Counted from the stretch's first letter, positions 38,643 to 48,069 are shown. The stretch: DNA of 64,000 nt from Oxalobacteraceae bacterium (GCA_030698225.1 JAUYNR010000033.1:1-64000); one strand, 5' to 3'. Made by a program: numbers and translations. Notes: a model not told the origin generated them from the letters alone.

Positions 38643-38671
38643 TGCGCGCATGATGGGTGGCGCAGCGCGGC

Positions 38672-38887
38672 TTATTCGTCCATCCCGCGCAGCGCTTCAA
38701 TATCGGCTATCGCCATCCGCAGCATCAGTTCAGGCCTGGCCTCGTGCGGAGTGATGGTGGCGACGTGGGCGTCAGGCATTGACTTTTTCATAAGGCCATC
38801 GCGCTGGATAAAATACTCACCTTGGTCGTAGACGATGATATAGGTCAAGCCCTGCCCTTTGCGTCTCGTATATTCATGAACTAGCAT
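38672..38887 (-). CDS. Hypothetical 71-residue protein
   Basis: A small soluble protein without a family I can name. CTGGAGAACAAAATG gives a good ribosome site and supports the gene. The sequence has a short beta-rich part (LTYIIVYDQGEYFIQRDG) followed by a helix near the C-terminus (PELMLRMAIADIEALRGMDE). It converges on the 92-residue gene. Confidence 0.65.
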   Translation of the reverse strand: MLVHEYTRRKGQGLTYIIVYDQGEYFIQRDGLMKKSMPDAHVATITPHEARPELMLRMAIADIEALRGMDE

Positions 38888-39041
38888 TTTGTTCTCCAGG
38901 TTAGTAGCATTTAAGATGCAGCCTTTGGACAGTTATAAATATACTCGCATTGGCGCCTGAAAATAAGCTTGCAGCGCCATCAAATAATCCGGGCCGGCAC
39001 CAGCAGCGTGCCTGCCGGTTCGATTCAAGGAGTCCCCGATC

Positions 39042-40115
39042 ATGTATTCACGTTATCTGTCACGTTTCTTGACGATGCTGGGCGTCACCCATCCGATCAT
39101 CCAGGCGCCGATGGCCGGCGGCGCCACCACGCCCGAACTGGTGGCGGCGGTCAGCAATGCCGGCGCGCTCGGTTCGTTCGCAGCCGCCACGCTGTCCCCG
39201 GCGGCGATGGCCGAAGGCGTGCAGCGCGTGCGTGCGCTGACCGACCAGCCGTTCAATGTCAACCTGTTTATCCTGGAGCAACCTGCGGTGGACCAGGCCG
39301 AACTGGCGGCCGCGCAGGCGCTCTTGGCCCCGTTTCGCGCCGCCCTCGGCTTGCCGGCGGCCACCCGCCCGGCCAAATTCTGCGAAGACAACCAGGCCCA
39401 GATCGCCGCGCTGCTGGAACTGGCGCCGCCGGTGGTCAGCTTCACTTTCGGCGTGCTCGACGCGGCCACGGTGGCGCAATTCAGGCAACGGGGTTCGTTC
39501 GTGATCGGCACCGCCACCACGGTGGCCGAAGCCCGCGTATGGGAAACGGCCGGTGCCGATGCGATCTGCGTCCAGGGCATCGAAGCCGGCGGCCATCGCG
39601 GCACCTTCCTGGGCGACTTCGAACAGGCCGGCATCGGCCTGATGGCGCTGATTCCGCAGGTCGCGCGCGCGGTCAATGTGCCGCTGATCGCGGCCGGCGG
39701 CATCATGGATGGCAACGGCATCGCCGCCGCGCTGATTCTGGGCGCGCAGGCGGCGCAACTCGGCACCGCCTTCCTGTGCTGCCCGGAAGCCGGGATTCAT
39801 CCGGGCTGGAAGCAGCGCATCGCGCAAACCAGCGACGATGGCACCCGCTTGACCAGGGTATTTTCGGGAAAATACGCGCGCGGCATCGTCACCGATTTCA
39901 TGCAGCAGCTGCGCCCGTTCGAGCATGATGTCCCGGCCTACCCGATCCAGAACGCGCTGACCGCGGAAATCCGCCAGGCCGCGGCCCGGCAGGATCAGCT
40001 GGAAATGATGTCGCTCTGGGCCGGCCAAGGCGCCGGCCTGGCGCGCCCGATGCCGGCAGCGCTGCTGGTGCAGACCCTGGCCGACGAGCTGACCATCGCG
40101 CTGCCGGGGCGCTGA
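39042..40115 (+). CDS. Nitronate monooxygenase (NMO class I)
   Basis: A 357-residue FMN-dependent TIM-barrel enzyme oxidising nitronates such as propionate 3-nitronate. PIIQAPMAGGATTPELVAAV is the N-terminal flavin segment. GIEAGGHRGTFLG holds the conserved His of class I NMOs and GGIMDGNGIAAAL the phosphate loop. A second, more distant homologue lies at 59447. Confidence 0.88.
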   Translation: MYSRYLSRFLTMLGVTHPIIQAPMAGGATTPELVAAVSNAGALGSFAAATLSPAAMAEGVQRVRALTDQPFNVNLFILEQPAVDQAELAAAQALLAPFRAALGLPAATRPAKFCEDNQAQIAALLELAPPVVSFTFGVLDAATVAQFRQRGSFVIGTATTVAEARVWETAGADAICVQGIEAGGHRGTFLGDFEQAGIGLMALIPQVARAVNVPLIAAGGIMDGNGIAAALILGAQAAQLGTAFLCCPEAGIHPGWKQRIAQTSDDGTRLTRVFSGKYARGIVTDFMQQLRPFEHDVPAYPIQNALTAEIRQAAARQDQLEMMSLWAGQGAGLARPMPAALLVQTLADELTIALPGR

Positions 40116-40134
40116 TACCGGCTAGCTTGCCGGA

Positions 40135-41145
40135 TTACTTGCGCAGCTTGGCCAGCTCGGCCTGCAAGTCTTTCACCACTTCGGCACCGCCATCGGCGGC
40201 GAATTTGTCGAACGCCGGCTTGGCCTTGTCGCGCATGCGGCCGACTTCGTGGTCGGAAACCACGCTGACCTGCATCCCTTTGGATTTCAGGTATTCGACC
40301 GCCTTGACGGCCGCTGCGCGGCTATCCTTGCGCTCGAAATCGCGCGCGGCGAGCGCCGATTCCTGCAACGCCTTTTTCTCGTTGGCGTTCAAGCCATCCC
40401 ACCATTTCTTGCTGGCGATCACGATCCACGGGCTATAGACGTGCTTGGTGATCGACAGGTACTTCTGCACTTCATAGAACTTGCTGGACTGGATGGTGTT
40501 GACCGGGTTTTCCTGGCCGTCGACGGTCTTGGTTTCCAGCGCGGTAAACAGTTCCGAGAACGGCAGCGGCACCGCATTCGCGCCGAAGCTGTTGAACATG
40601 TCGATATACACCGGGTTCTGCATCACGCGCAGCTTGACGCCCTGCATGTCTTCCAGCCTGGTGATCGGGCGCTTGGTGTTGGTCAGGTTGCGGAAACCGT
40701 TTTCCCAGTACACCAGTCCGACCAGCCCCTTGTCCTGCAGGCGGGCTGCCAGCTTCTGGCCGAACGGGCCGTCCAGCACGGTGTCTGCCTCAGTTTCATT
40801 GGCAAACAGGAAAGGCAGGTCGTAGACGCCGAAATCCTTGACGATGCCGACCAGGGTGGCGGTGGAGCCGACCATCATTTCCTGGGCGCCGCCGATCAGC
40901 GCGTTCTGCATCTGCACGTCGCCGCCCAGGCTGGCGTTGGCGAAGCCCTTGGCTTTCATCTTGCCGCCGCTGCGCTTGGCCAGATCCTCGGCGAAGAACT
41001 TCACCGCGCGGCCCTGGTTGCTGTCGTCGGCCAGGCCGTAGCCGAAGCGGATGATGCGCGGTTTGAAGTCGGCCGCCTGCGCGGCGCTGGCGGTGACGCC
41101 TGCAATTGCCAGTGCCAGCACCAGTGTCTTGACGATATTTTTCAT
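40135..41145 (-). CDS. dctP: TRAP transporter substrate-binding protein, gluconate-type module
   Basis: A periplasmic receptor of 336 residues with a signal peptide (IVKTLVLALAIAGVTASAAQ, cut at 20, cleavage after AQAA). FGYGLADDSNQGRAVKFFAE and LRVMQNPVYIDMFNSFGANA are typical DctP/SiaP-like blocks with the ligand-pairing Arg. It is the last gene of the gntK-dctQ-dctM-dctP operon. Sugar acid as ligand is inferred from gntK. Confidence 0.92.
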   Translation of the reverse strand: MKNIVKTLVLALAIAGVTASAAQAADFKPRIIRFGYGLADDSNQGRAVKFFAEDLAKRSGGKMKAKGFANASLGGDVQMQNALIGGAQEMMVGSTATLVGIVKDFGVYDLPFLFANETEADTVLDGPFGQKLAARLQDKGLVGLVYWENGFRNLTNTKRPITRLEDMQGVKLRVMQNPVYIDMFNSFGANAVPLPFSELFTALETKTVDGQENPVNTIQSSKFYEVQKYLSITKHVYSPWIVIASKKWWDGLNANEKKALQESALAARDFERKDSRAAAVKAVEYLKSKGMQVSVVSDHEVGRMRDKAKPAFDKFAADGGAEVVKDLQAELAKLRK

Positions 41146-41177
41146 AACTCCTCCAGATGTTGCTTTGTTGATAAATA

Positions 41178-42455
41178 TTAACTAAACCAGGCCATCGGTG
41201 CGGTGATGATCCCGGGGAAAACGACAAACAATGAAATCAGCGCGATATACGTCAGCAGGAACGGCCAGATGCCTTTGGTGGCGCTTTCCAGCGAGATCTT
41301 GGCGACGCCGCAGACCACGTTGAGCACCGTGCAGACCGGTGGATGGATCAGGCCCAGGGTACCGACCAGCACGAACATCACGCCGAAATAGGTACCGTCG
41401 ATGCCGGCCTTGAGCGCCAGCGGCATCAGCACCGGTGCCATCACCAGGATCGTCGGCGTCAGGTCCATCACGGTGCCGACCGCCAGCAACAGCAGCATGA
41501 TCGCGGCCATCAGCACGCGCGGGTCGTCCATCAGCGGCGCCAGCGTATCGGTCAGCTGGGTCGGCAGATCGGCCAGCGTCACCATATACGACGACACCAG
41601 TGCGCCGGCCACCAGGAACATCACGGTGCTGGTGGTCTGGGCCGCATCCACCAGCAGTTTCAGCAACTGATTGAACTTCACTTCGCGGTACACGAACAGG
41701 CTCACCAGCAGCGAATACACGGCCGCCACCACTGCCGCCTCAGTCGGCGTGAACAGACCGCCGCGCAAGCCGCCGATGATGATGATCGGCAACATCAGCG
41801 CCCACAGGCTGTCGACCAGCGCGCCGCGCCGCTCGGACCAGTCTTTTTTCGGTTGCGGCGTGACGTTCATCTTGCGTGCCAGCACCATCCAGACGCTTAC
41901 CAGCGCAATCCCCATCAGGATGCCAGGCACGATGCCGGCCATGAACAGTTTGGAAATCGAGGTATTGGTGGCGACGCCGAAGATGATGAACGACATCGAC
42001 GGCGGAATGATCGGTGCGATGATGCCGCCGGAGGCGATCAGGCCGGCCGAACGCGGCACCGGGTAACCGTTGTCGCGCATCATCGGAATCAGCAGGGTCG
42101 CCAGCGCGGCGGTATCGGCAATCGCCGAGCCGGACAGGCTGGCCAGCAGCACCGAGGCGCCGATCGCGACATAGCCGAGTCCGCCGTTGATATGTCCGAC
42201 CAGACTGACCGCCAGGCTGATGATGCGCTTGGAGATACCGCCGGCATTCATCAGTTCGCCGGCCAGGATGAAGAACGGCACCGCCATCAGCGGGAAGTTG
42301 TCGGCGCCGGACAGCAGGTTTTGCGCCACCAGTTGGGCATCGAAAAAGTCCAGATGGAACATCAGCGCAACGCCGGTCAGCAGCAGCGCGAAGGCGATCG
42401 GCATGCCCAGCGTCATCAGCAGGATCAGCGAGCCTAAAAAGATTGCGAGCGTCAT
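41178..42455 (-). CDS. dctM: TRAP transporter large permease, gluconate-type module
   Basis: A 425-residue polytopic DctM protein. The start at MTLAIFLGSLILLMTLGMPI (20 shown) overlaps the dctQ stop as ATGA; a longer open frame upstream is an artefact. GLIASGGIIAPIIPPSMSFI and GLIHPPVCTVLNVVCGV are conserved family segments. Confidence 0.93.
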   Translation of the reverse strand: MTLAIFLGSLILLMTLGMPIAFALLLTGVALMFHLDFFDAQLVAQNLLSGADNFPLMAVPFFILAGELMNAGGISKRIISLAVSLVGHINGGLGYVAIGASVLLASLSGSAIADTAALATLLIPMMRDNGYPVPRSAGLIASGGIIAPIIPPSMSFIIFGVATNTSISKLFMAGIVPGILMGIALVSVWMVLARKMNVTPQPKKDWSERRGALVDSLWALMLPIIIIGGLRGGLFTPTEAAVVAAVYSLLVSLFVYREVKFNQLLKLLVDAAQTTSTVMFLVAGALVSSYMVTLADLPTQLTDTLAPLMDDPRVLMAAIMLLLLAVGTVMDLTPTILVMAPVLMPLALKAGIDGTYFGVMFVLVGTLGLIHPPVCTVLNVVCGVAKISLESATKGIWPFLLTYIALISLFVVFPGIITAPMAWFS

Positions 42456-42985
42456 TCTGCGGCTCCCTGCTGGATGATTGCGTCCAGTGAAGGAGCGGTG
42501 TTGCCCGGTATCATTGCGTCCGGATGGCGGCTGACGATGCGCCACAGATTGAGCGCGACGATCAGGATCATCGAGGCCGCGCAGAGCAGCCCGGCGGATG
42601 CCATGAAGGCGGTCGGATAGCGCAGCACGGTGGAATAGGTGCTCATGCCGATCACGGTCTGGGTCCAGCTGCCGTACAGGAACAGCCACAAGCCGTACAG
42701 CATCAGCAGGTGGCTGACGACCGCGCAGACGCGGCGGGCGCCGGGCGGCAAGCGCGCCTGCATCATTTCGACGCCCAGATGGGCATGGCGGCGCAGGGCC
42801 AGGATCGCGCCGAGGAAGATCAGCCAGACGAACATCAGGCGGGCTAATTCTTCCGCCGCTGCGATGCCGGAATCGAACAGATAGCGCAACACGACGTTGC
42901 CGAACACCAGCGCCACCATGATGGCCAGCGCCAGTGCCATCAGCCATTCGACGATGTGCTCCAGGCGCGGAACAAGCTGTTTCAT
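42452..42985 (-). CDS. dctQ: TRAP transporter small permease, gluconate-type module
   Basis: A 177-residue four-helix membrane protein of the DctQ family (LMALALAIMVALVFGNVVLR, 20 shown, then ARLMFVWLIFLGAILALRR). AAAGGAGACTC six bases before the ATG decides this start over one 14 codons earlier that lies at the edge of a repeat. It overlaps dctM by 4 bp. Confidence 0.92.
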   Translation of the reverse strand: MKQLVPRLEHIVEWLMALALAIMVALVFGNVVLRYLFDSGIAAAEELARLMFVWLIFLGAILALRRHAHLGVEMMQARLPPGARRVCAVVSHLLMLYGLWLFLYGSWTQTVIGMSTYSTVLRYPTAFMASAGLLCAASMILIVALNLWRIVSRHPDAMIPGNTAPSLDAIIQQGAAE

Positions 42986-43010
42986 TGTTGAGTCTCCTTT
43001 TGATGTGAAA

Positions 43011-43080
43011 GTCGCAAAGCGACTCACTTTGCTCCCCTCTCCCGCAGGCGGGAGAGGGGTTCGGGGGTGAGGGCGACCGT
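43011..43080. repeat. REP-like family 5, full copy overlapping gntK 3' end
   Basis: GCGACTCACTTTGCTCCCCT, then CTCCCGCAGGCGGGAG as a hairpin core, then GGGTTCGGGGGTGAGGGCGA. It is the longest family 5 copy here. The final codons and stop of gntK are read from its complementary strand. Confidence 0.8.
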
Positions 43081-43620
43081 GACCTTTGGTACGGCTGTTG
43101 TGAAATGCTGGACGATGTTTTCAATCAGTTGCTCGGGCGGGTGCCGGATATCCAGCCGGAGTCCGTTCTCGTCCGGCGCCGGCGGTTCCAGATCGCGCAA
43201 TTGGCTGTCGAGCAAGGCCAGCGGCATGAAGTGCTCGCCGCGCGCCTGCATGCGGGCCGCGATCAGCTCGCGCGCGCCGTCGAGATGGACGAACAGCAGC
43301 GCCGGGTCGCCTTCGCGCAACAGGTCGCGGTAACGCCGTTTCAGCGCCGAGCACGAGAGCACCAGGCCGATGCCGCGTTCCCGCGCGGCGCGGATCCGCG
43401 CTTGCAGGATCAGCAGCCAGTCCTGGCGGTCGGCATCGTCGAGCGGGGTGCCGGCCGCCATCTTGGCGACATTGGCGGCCGGATGATCGTCATCCCCTTC
43501 CACATAGGCGAGGCCCAGACGGTGCGCCAGGCGGCGCCCGATTTCGCTCTTGCCGCAACCGCTGACGCCCATCACGACCCAGCGCAGCGGATGGCAATGT
43601 ATTGTTGTTTGATCATTCAT
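43024..43620 (-). CDS. gntK: Gluconokinase
   Basis: Phosphorylates gluconate to 6-phosphogluconate for the Entner-Doudoroff or pentose phosphate routes. P-loop GVSGCGKS is at residues 18-25. YVEGDDDHPAANVAKMAAG and LVLSCSALKRRYRDLLR are the family blocks. The usual gluconokinase ends near DIRHPPEQLIENIVQHF; the last ~20 residues (VTVALTPEPLSRLRERGAK) come from a family 5 repeat. Its ATG is 65 bp from an 18-bp operator-like palindrome, and it leads the TRAP operon. Confidence 0.92.
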   Translation of the reverse strand: MNDQTTIHCHPLRWVVMGVSGCGKSEIGRRLAHRLGLAYVEGDDDHPAANVAKMAAGTPLDDADRQDWLLILQARIRAARERGIGLVLSCSALKRRYRDLLREGDPALLFVHLDGARELIAARMQARGEHFMPLALLDSQLRDLEPPAPDENGLRLDIRHPPEQLIENIVQHFTTAVPKVTVALTPEPLSRLRERGAK

Positions 43621-43684
43621 CCTGATGTATGCGTTTCTCGATATTGATTTGACTCGGGTGGCTGAAAGAACTGGCTAAATACCG

Positions 43685-43702
43685 AATGTTAGCGCTAACA
43701 TT
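43685..43702. promoter_or_regulatory. Perfect 18-bp palindrome, probable LacI-family operator
   Basis: AATGTTAGCGCTAACATT has the central CG and symmetric arms of LacI/GalR-family operators (GNTANCGNTANC type). It lies between divergent gntK and the LacI-family regulator, so repression of the gntK-TRAP operon is likely. Confidence 0.8.
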
Positions 43703-43889
43703 GCGAGGATTCTAATCATTTAAAACGCTTTGTAAAGGCATTTCGATGTCGCACTGCAGCAAGAATTGCTGTTTTTATAGGCAGAATTTATCCATCACAC
43801 ATGCCGGCGCCAGCACATGCGGGGCAGCCAGAGCAGTCTGATCAGGCACGTATTGCAAGGCGCCGGCGATTCCGGTACAACCGTCCATC

Positions 43890-44912
43890 ATGTCCATACG
43901 CAAACCCCGCCCTACCCGCTCCGGCAGCATCACGCTGGCCGATATCGCCGAGCGCATCGGCACCAGTGCGATCACGGTGTCGCGCGCGATCAACACGCCA
44001 CACCTGGTGTCGGCTGCGCTGCGGGCGCAGATCGATGCCGCCATCGCCGAAACCGGTTACCTGCCGAACCGCGCCGCGCGGGCGCTGGCCCGCGCCCGCT
44101 CCGACAGCGTCGCGGTGCTGGTGCCGTCGCTGTCGAATACGGTCTTCATCGAAATCCTGGCCGGCATCCACGACGTGCTGCAGCCGCACGGCTACCGCAC
44201 GCTGATCGGCGATACCCGCTATTCGGCGGCGCAGGAAGAGAGCCTGCTGCGGGCCTATCTGGAGCATTCGCCGGACGGCTTGCTGATCACCGGTTTCGAG
44301 CAGACCGCAGCGACGCGGCAGCTGATAGCCAACAGCCGGATTCCGGTGGTGCACATGATGGAACTGGGGCCGGCCGACGCCTGTGCGGTCGGCCTGCATC
44401 AGTTCGATGCGGGATTTGCGATGACCCGCCACCTGATCGAGCGCGGCTACCGGCGCATCGGCTTCCTGGGCGCGCAGCTGGATCCGCGCGTGATGGAACG
44501 GCTGGCCGGCTACCGCGCCGCCCTGCAGCAAGCGGGCCTGGTCTATCCGGCCGGCGAACTGCTGGACCGCACGCCGTCCTCGATCGGGCTCGGAGTGCAG
44601 CTGCTGGATCGGCTGCTGCAGCAGGCGCCCGATTGCGACGCGCTGTTCTGTTGCAATGACGATCTGGCGCAGGGCGTGCTGTTCGAATGCCAGCGGCGCG
44701 GCATCCGCGTGCCGCAGCAACTGGCGGTAGCCGGCTTCAATGATTTGGCCGCCTCGGCCTGGATCAATCCGAGACTGACCACCATCGCCACCCCGCGCTA
44801 TGCGATCGGGCATGCGGCCGCGACCATGTTGCTGCAACGAATGGAAGGCCGGGTGCCGGAACCGGCCCAAATCGATCTGGGCTACACGCTGGTGGTGCGC
44901 GAAAGCACCTGA
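43890..44912 (+). CDS. LacI-family regulator (gluconate-repressor-like)
   Basis: A 340-residue repressor. The N-terminal helix-turn-helix TLADIAERIGTSAITVSRAI and hinge YLPNRAARALARARS are LacI-type. The remainder is a periplasmic-binding-like sensor (VAVLVPSLSNTVFIEILAGI, 20 shown; DALFCCNDDLAQG). Sequence style matches the GntR-type gluconate repressors of the LacI family, not the FCD-type GntR upstream of mdc. The start has a weak ribosome site. Confidence 0.88.
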   Translation: MSIRKPRPTRSGSITLADIAERIGTSAITVSRAINTPHLVSAALRAQIDAAIAETGYLPNRAARALARARSDSVAVLVPSLSNTVFIEILAGIHDVLQPHGYRTLIGDTRYSAAQEESLLRAYLEHSPDGLLITGFEQTAATRQLIANSRIPVVHMMELGPADACAVGLHQFDAGFAMTRHLIERGYRRIGFLGAQLDPRVMERLAGYRAALQQAGLVYPAGELLDRTPSSIGLGVQLLDRLLQQAPDCDALFCCNDDLAQGVLFECQRRGIRVPQQLAVAGFNDLAASAWINPRLTTIATPRYAIGHAAATMLLQRMEGRVPEPAQIDLGYTLVVREST

Positions 44913-44985
44913 TGCGAGCGCCAGATCGATCCTGGGCATTCCCGGCTGCGTTGGCGCAGCGCGTTACGGCGACCTCGCAGCCGCA

Positions 44986-46377
44986 TCACAGCCAATACTC
45001 GAGCCTGCGGGCGACCCATTCCTTGAACCGGTTGCCCAGCGGACGCTGCGCCCATGTTGCGCCGGTGATTTCGACCGAATGGCGCAGGTCCTCGACAAAC
45101 GCATCTTCCATCGCATTGGCGAACTCCTCGTCGAACACCACCACGTTGATTTCATTGTTGTGCAGGAAGCTGCGGGTATCGATATTGGTCGATCCGACCG
45201 TCGCCCATACCGCGTCGATCACCGCGGTCTTCGCATGCAGGACCGCGACCTGCAATTGATAGATCTTGATTCCGGCAGCCAGCATTTCGCTGTAAAAGGA
45301 TTGCGCCGCATAAAATACCAGGCCGTTATCCGTCACCCCGGGCAGGATGATCTTGACATCGACGCCACGGCGCGCCGCATCGCGCAATGCCTGCAGAATC
45401 TGCGCGTCCGGCACGAAGTAGGCGCAGGTGATGTGAATGCTGTTCTTTGCCGCTTGTATCGCCAGCACATACGCGGTGTAAATCTCATGGTCGCCATCGG
45501 GTGCGCTGGCCAGAACCCGCACCAGTTTGTCGCCGGCTTCTTTTAACGGTGGAAAGAAATTGCTATCGGGGAGATCGGCTGATTGTCGGCTGGCCCAGGT
45601 GTCCAGAAATACCCACTGCAGTGCGGCCACCGCCGGCCCTTCGATCTTGATATGGGTATCGCGCCAGCCGACCTTGGATGCGCGCCTGGCCTTCGAGCGG
45701 AACAGCGAACTATTCGCATAGGTACCGCTGATATTGACGCCGCCGGTGAAGGCGACCTTACCGTCGACCACCAGAATCTTCCGGTGATCGCGATTATTCA
45801 GCTGCCATGGCACGATCAGCTTCAGTGGATTGACCGGATTGAAGGCCAGCAGCCGAATCCCGGCGGCGCGCATGTTGTCGAAGAATGCCTGCGGCGTGCC
45901 TAGCGTGCCGACGCTATCGTAAATCACGTTGACCTGCACCCCGGCGCGCTGGCGGGCGATCAGGATATCGGCAAAGCGGATGCCGAGTTCATCCTGGTCG
46001 AAGATATAGGTTTCCAGATTGATGTGATCCTTGGCCGCGCTGATCGCCTCTATCATCGCGGCCATGGTCTGCGGGCCATCGTACAGCAAGGTAACTTTGT
46101 TGCCGGCGATCACAGGACTGCCGGTCGCCGCCTGTTCCAGCGCCGCCAGCGCTGCGCTATCCGTATGCGAATTGCGCCAGCGACCGGCCAGCGGCGAATG
46201 GGATTTTCTTGCGCCGACCGCGCGCTGCGCATTGGCCGCCGCCGGGTTCGCCTGTTCTGCCAGCGGGCTGCCCAGATACCGCACTTCGGGCAGCGCAGCG
46301 CAGGCGCTGGCCAGCAGACCGATTGCGATCATGACGACAAAACGGAGGATGCGGTTAACAGATACGTCGCAGCCCAT
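44986..46377 (-). CDS. Phospholipase D-family lipoprotein (cardiolipin synthase-like)
   Basis: A 463-residue protein with two PLD motifs: HRKILVVDGKVAFTGGVNIS and HAKTAVIDAVWATVGSTNID (HxKxxxxD each). The N-terminus has a hydrophobic segment ending in LLASAC, a lipobox that would anchor it in a membrane on the periplasmic side. Cardiolipin synthase or phospholipase activity are both possible. It is followed on the same strand-side by a small secreted protein gene upstream. Confidence 0.88.
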   Translation of the reverse strand: MGCDVSVNRILRFVVMIAIGLLASACAALPEVRYLGSPLAEQANPAAANAQRAVGARKSHSPLAGRWRNSHTDSAALAALEQAATGSPVIAGNKVTLLYDGPQTMAAMIEAISAAKDHINLETYIFDQDELGIRFADILIARQRAGVQVNVIYDSVGTLGTPQAFFDNMRAAGIRLLAFNPVNPLKLIVPWQLNNRDHRKILVVDGKVAFTGGVNISGTYANSSLFRSKARRASKVGWRDTHIKIEGPAVAALQWVFLDTWASRQSADLPDSNFFPPLKEAGDKLVRVLASAPDGDHEIYTAYVLAIQAAKNSIHITCAYFVPDAQILQALRDAARRGVDVKIILPGVTDNGLVFYAAQSFYSEMLAAGIKIYQLQVAVLHAKTAVIDAVWATVGSTNIDTRSFLHNNEINVVVFDEEFANAMEDAFVEDLRHSVEITGATWAQRPLGNRFKEWVARRLEYWL

Positions 46378-46402
46378 CAGACACTCCCGGCGGCTTCCAG
46401 AT

Positions 46403-46726
46403 TCAGGGATTGCGCACGATTACGCGATCGTCGATCTGGACTGTATCACCAAGCCGATAAGCAGGCCCGGCTGCAAGGGCAACGGTTTGCGTGGTGTCAT
46501 TGTGCAAACGCATGAATACTTCAAAGTGGCGCGAGCTGCGCGAGTTGCCTTCGATCGCGCGACCGCCATACGCAGCGCCGGTCTGCGCTGCGACGCCGCT
46601 CTGATTGCCTGCGGCGGCCCGGGCCGGGCTGCCCTGCTGTGCGCGGGCCTGGCCCGGCAGCAATGCCAGCGACATCAGCGCCGATATTGCGACCATGCCG
46701 GTCAAAAATTTTTGCGATACTTTCAT
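46403..46726 (-). CDS. Hypothetical small secreted protein
   Basis: A 107-residue protein with a clear signal peptide (FLTGMVAISALMSLALLPGQ, 20 shown, cleavage after ARA). The mature part is rich in Ala, Gly and Gln and then has FEVFMRLHNDTTQTVALAAG, suggesting a small beta domain. CAGGGGAACCCG gives a ribosome site. It lies 25 bp before the PLD gene and may be co-transcribed with it. No family is recognised. Confidence 0.75.
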   Translation of the reverse strand: MKVSQKFLTGMVAISALMSLALLPGQARAQQGSPARAAAGNQSGVAAQTGAAYGGRAIEGNSRSSRHFEVFMRLHNDTTQTVALAAGPAYRLGDTVQIDDRVIVRNP

Positions 46727-46900
46727 CGGGTTCCCCTGTTATTTGCTGCGATCGATGCAAACGATGCGATGCCTTGCATTTACAGCCGCAAGATAGCCGG
46801 CTGCCGCAGGCCGGTCTGTGCGCTACCGAACGCCGCGGCCGACGCCGGCCCGAACTGCGGTTTGACCGCATAATGCTGTTTTATCGCAGCAATCATAATC

Positions 46901-47152
46901 ATGACCCCCGACTCGCCATCCGACCCCACTTCGATGCTGACCACGATGCAGAATTTCGACCCCGAAACCCATGCCGGCCCGCTGCCTTCGCCCTGCATCA
47001 ACCTGTGCCGGATGGATCCGGCTTCCGGCCTGTGCCAGGGCTGCCTGCGCACCATCGCGGAAATCGTCGCCTGGAGCCGCGCCGGCGAAAGCGACAAGCG
47101 CGCGATCTGGCAGGAAATCCGGCGCCGTGCAACGCAATCGGGACCTTTATGA
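46901..47152 (+). CDS. DUF1289-domain protein
   Basis: A short protein (83 residues) of the DUF1289 family, named for its four cysteines: here Cys32, Cys36, Cys45 and Cys48 in SPCINLCRMDP and GLCQGCLR, probably a metal-binding knuckle. ETVAWS-like IAEIVAWS follows. The function is unknown. Its stop overlaps the start of the MBL gene as ATGA, so the two are coupled. An internal ATG (residue 12) is a possible alternative start. Confidence 0.88.
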   Translation: MTPDSPSDPTSMLTTMQNFDPETHAGPLPSPCINLCRMDPASGLCQGCLRTIAEIVAWSRAGESDKRAIWQEIRRRATQSGPL

Positions 47153-48069
47153 CAGCGCCAGTGCGATTGCCGGCCACGATGCAGGTTCTGGAGCGCGGCT
47201 GGCTGTCTTCCAACAACATCCTGTTCCGCGGGCGCGGCCCGAGCGCCCTGGTCGACAGCGGCTACAGCGCGCACGCGGCGCAAACCCTGGCGCTGGTCCA
47301 GTCCGCTCTGCAGGGGCGGCCGCTGCAACGACTGATCAACACCCACCTGCATTCCGACCACTGCGGCGGCAACGCGGTGCTGCAACAGGCATATCGCTGC
47401 CGCACCACGATCCCGGCGTCGGAAGCGCAGAAAGTCGGCAGTTGGGAGGAAGACGCGCTGAGCTTCAAAGCCACCGGCCAGCAGTGCCCGCGTTTTTCCT
47501 TCGACGACACGATTGCAGCCGGGGACACGCTGACGCTGGGCGACATGGCATGGCAAGTGCTGGGCGCGCCCGGCCACGACCCGCATTCGCTGATCCTGTT
47601 CTGCCCGGATGAGCGGATCCTGATTTCGGCCGACGCGCTGTGGCAAAACGGTTTCGGCGTGGTGTTCCCGGAACTGGAAGGCGAATCCGGCTTTGCCGAA
47701 GTGCGCGCCACGCTGGAACTGATCGCCACACTCGACGCCCGCCTGGTGATTCCGGGCCACGGCGCACCGTTCTCCGGTGTGCGACAGGCACTCGATGTCG
47801 CGTTTTCCCGGCTCGACTACCTGTGCGCCGATCCGCTGCGCAATGCGCAGAATGCGGTCAAGGTGCTGCTCAAATTCCTGCTGCTGGAGCGGCAGCGGAT
47901 CGCGCTGGCCGAGTTGCCGCAACTGCTGGGGCAGATGCGGATAGTGATCGAGGCCAACCGGCGCTTCCTGCAGCAGCCGCTGCCGCTGCTGACGCAATGG
48001 GCGGTCGCGCAGCTGGTCAAGGCCGGCGCGGCCGAAGTGGACGGCGCGCATCTGCGCAACCGCGGATAA
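47149..48069 (+). CDS. MBL-fold metallo-hydrolase
   Basis: A 306-residue metallo-beta-lactamase-fold hydrolase with INTHLHSDHCGG (metal ligands His66, His68, Asp70, His71). APGHDPHSLILF, ILISADALW and IPGHGAPFSGV give the other ligands. A C-terminal helical extension is present. The ATGA overlap with the DUF1289 gene defines the start; a much longer upstream frame is rejected. The substrate is unknown. Confidence 0.88.
   Translation: MTAPVRLPATMQVLERGWLSSNNILFRGRGPSALVDSGYSAHAAQTLALVQSALQGRPLQRLINTHLHSDHCGGNAVLQQAYRCRTTIPASEAQKVGSWEEDALSFKATGQQCPRFSFDDTIAAGDTLTLGDMAWQVLGAPGHDPHSLILFCPDERILISADALWQNGFGVVFPELEGESGFAEVRATLELIATLDARLVIPGHGAPFSGVRQALDVAFSRLDYLCADPLRNAQNAVKVLLKFLLLERQRIALAELPQLLGQMRIVIEANRRFLQQPLPLLTQWAVAQLVKAGAAEVDGAHLRNRG

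Noticed and set aside
41178-43124. 648-codon frame suggesting a fused TRAP protein
   Set aside because: Only the part from 42455 downstream is DctM; the rest is an out-of-frame reading of dctQ, which has its own ribosome site.
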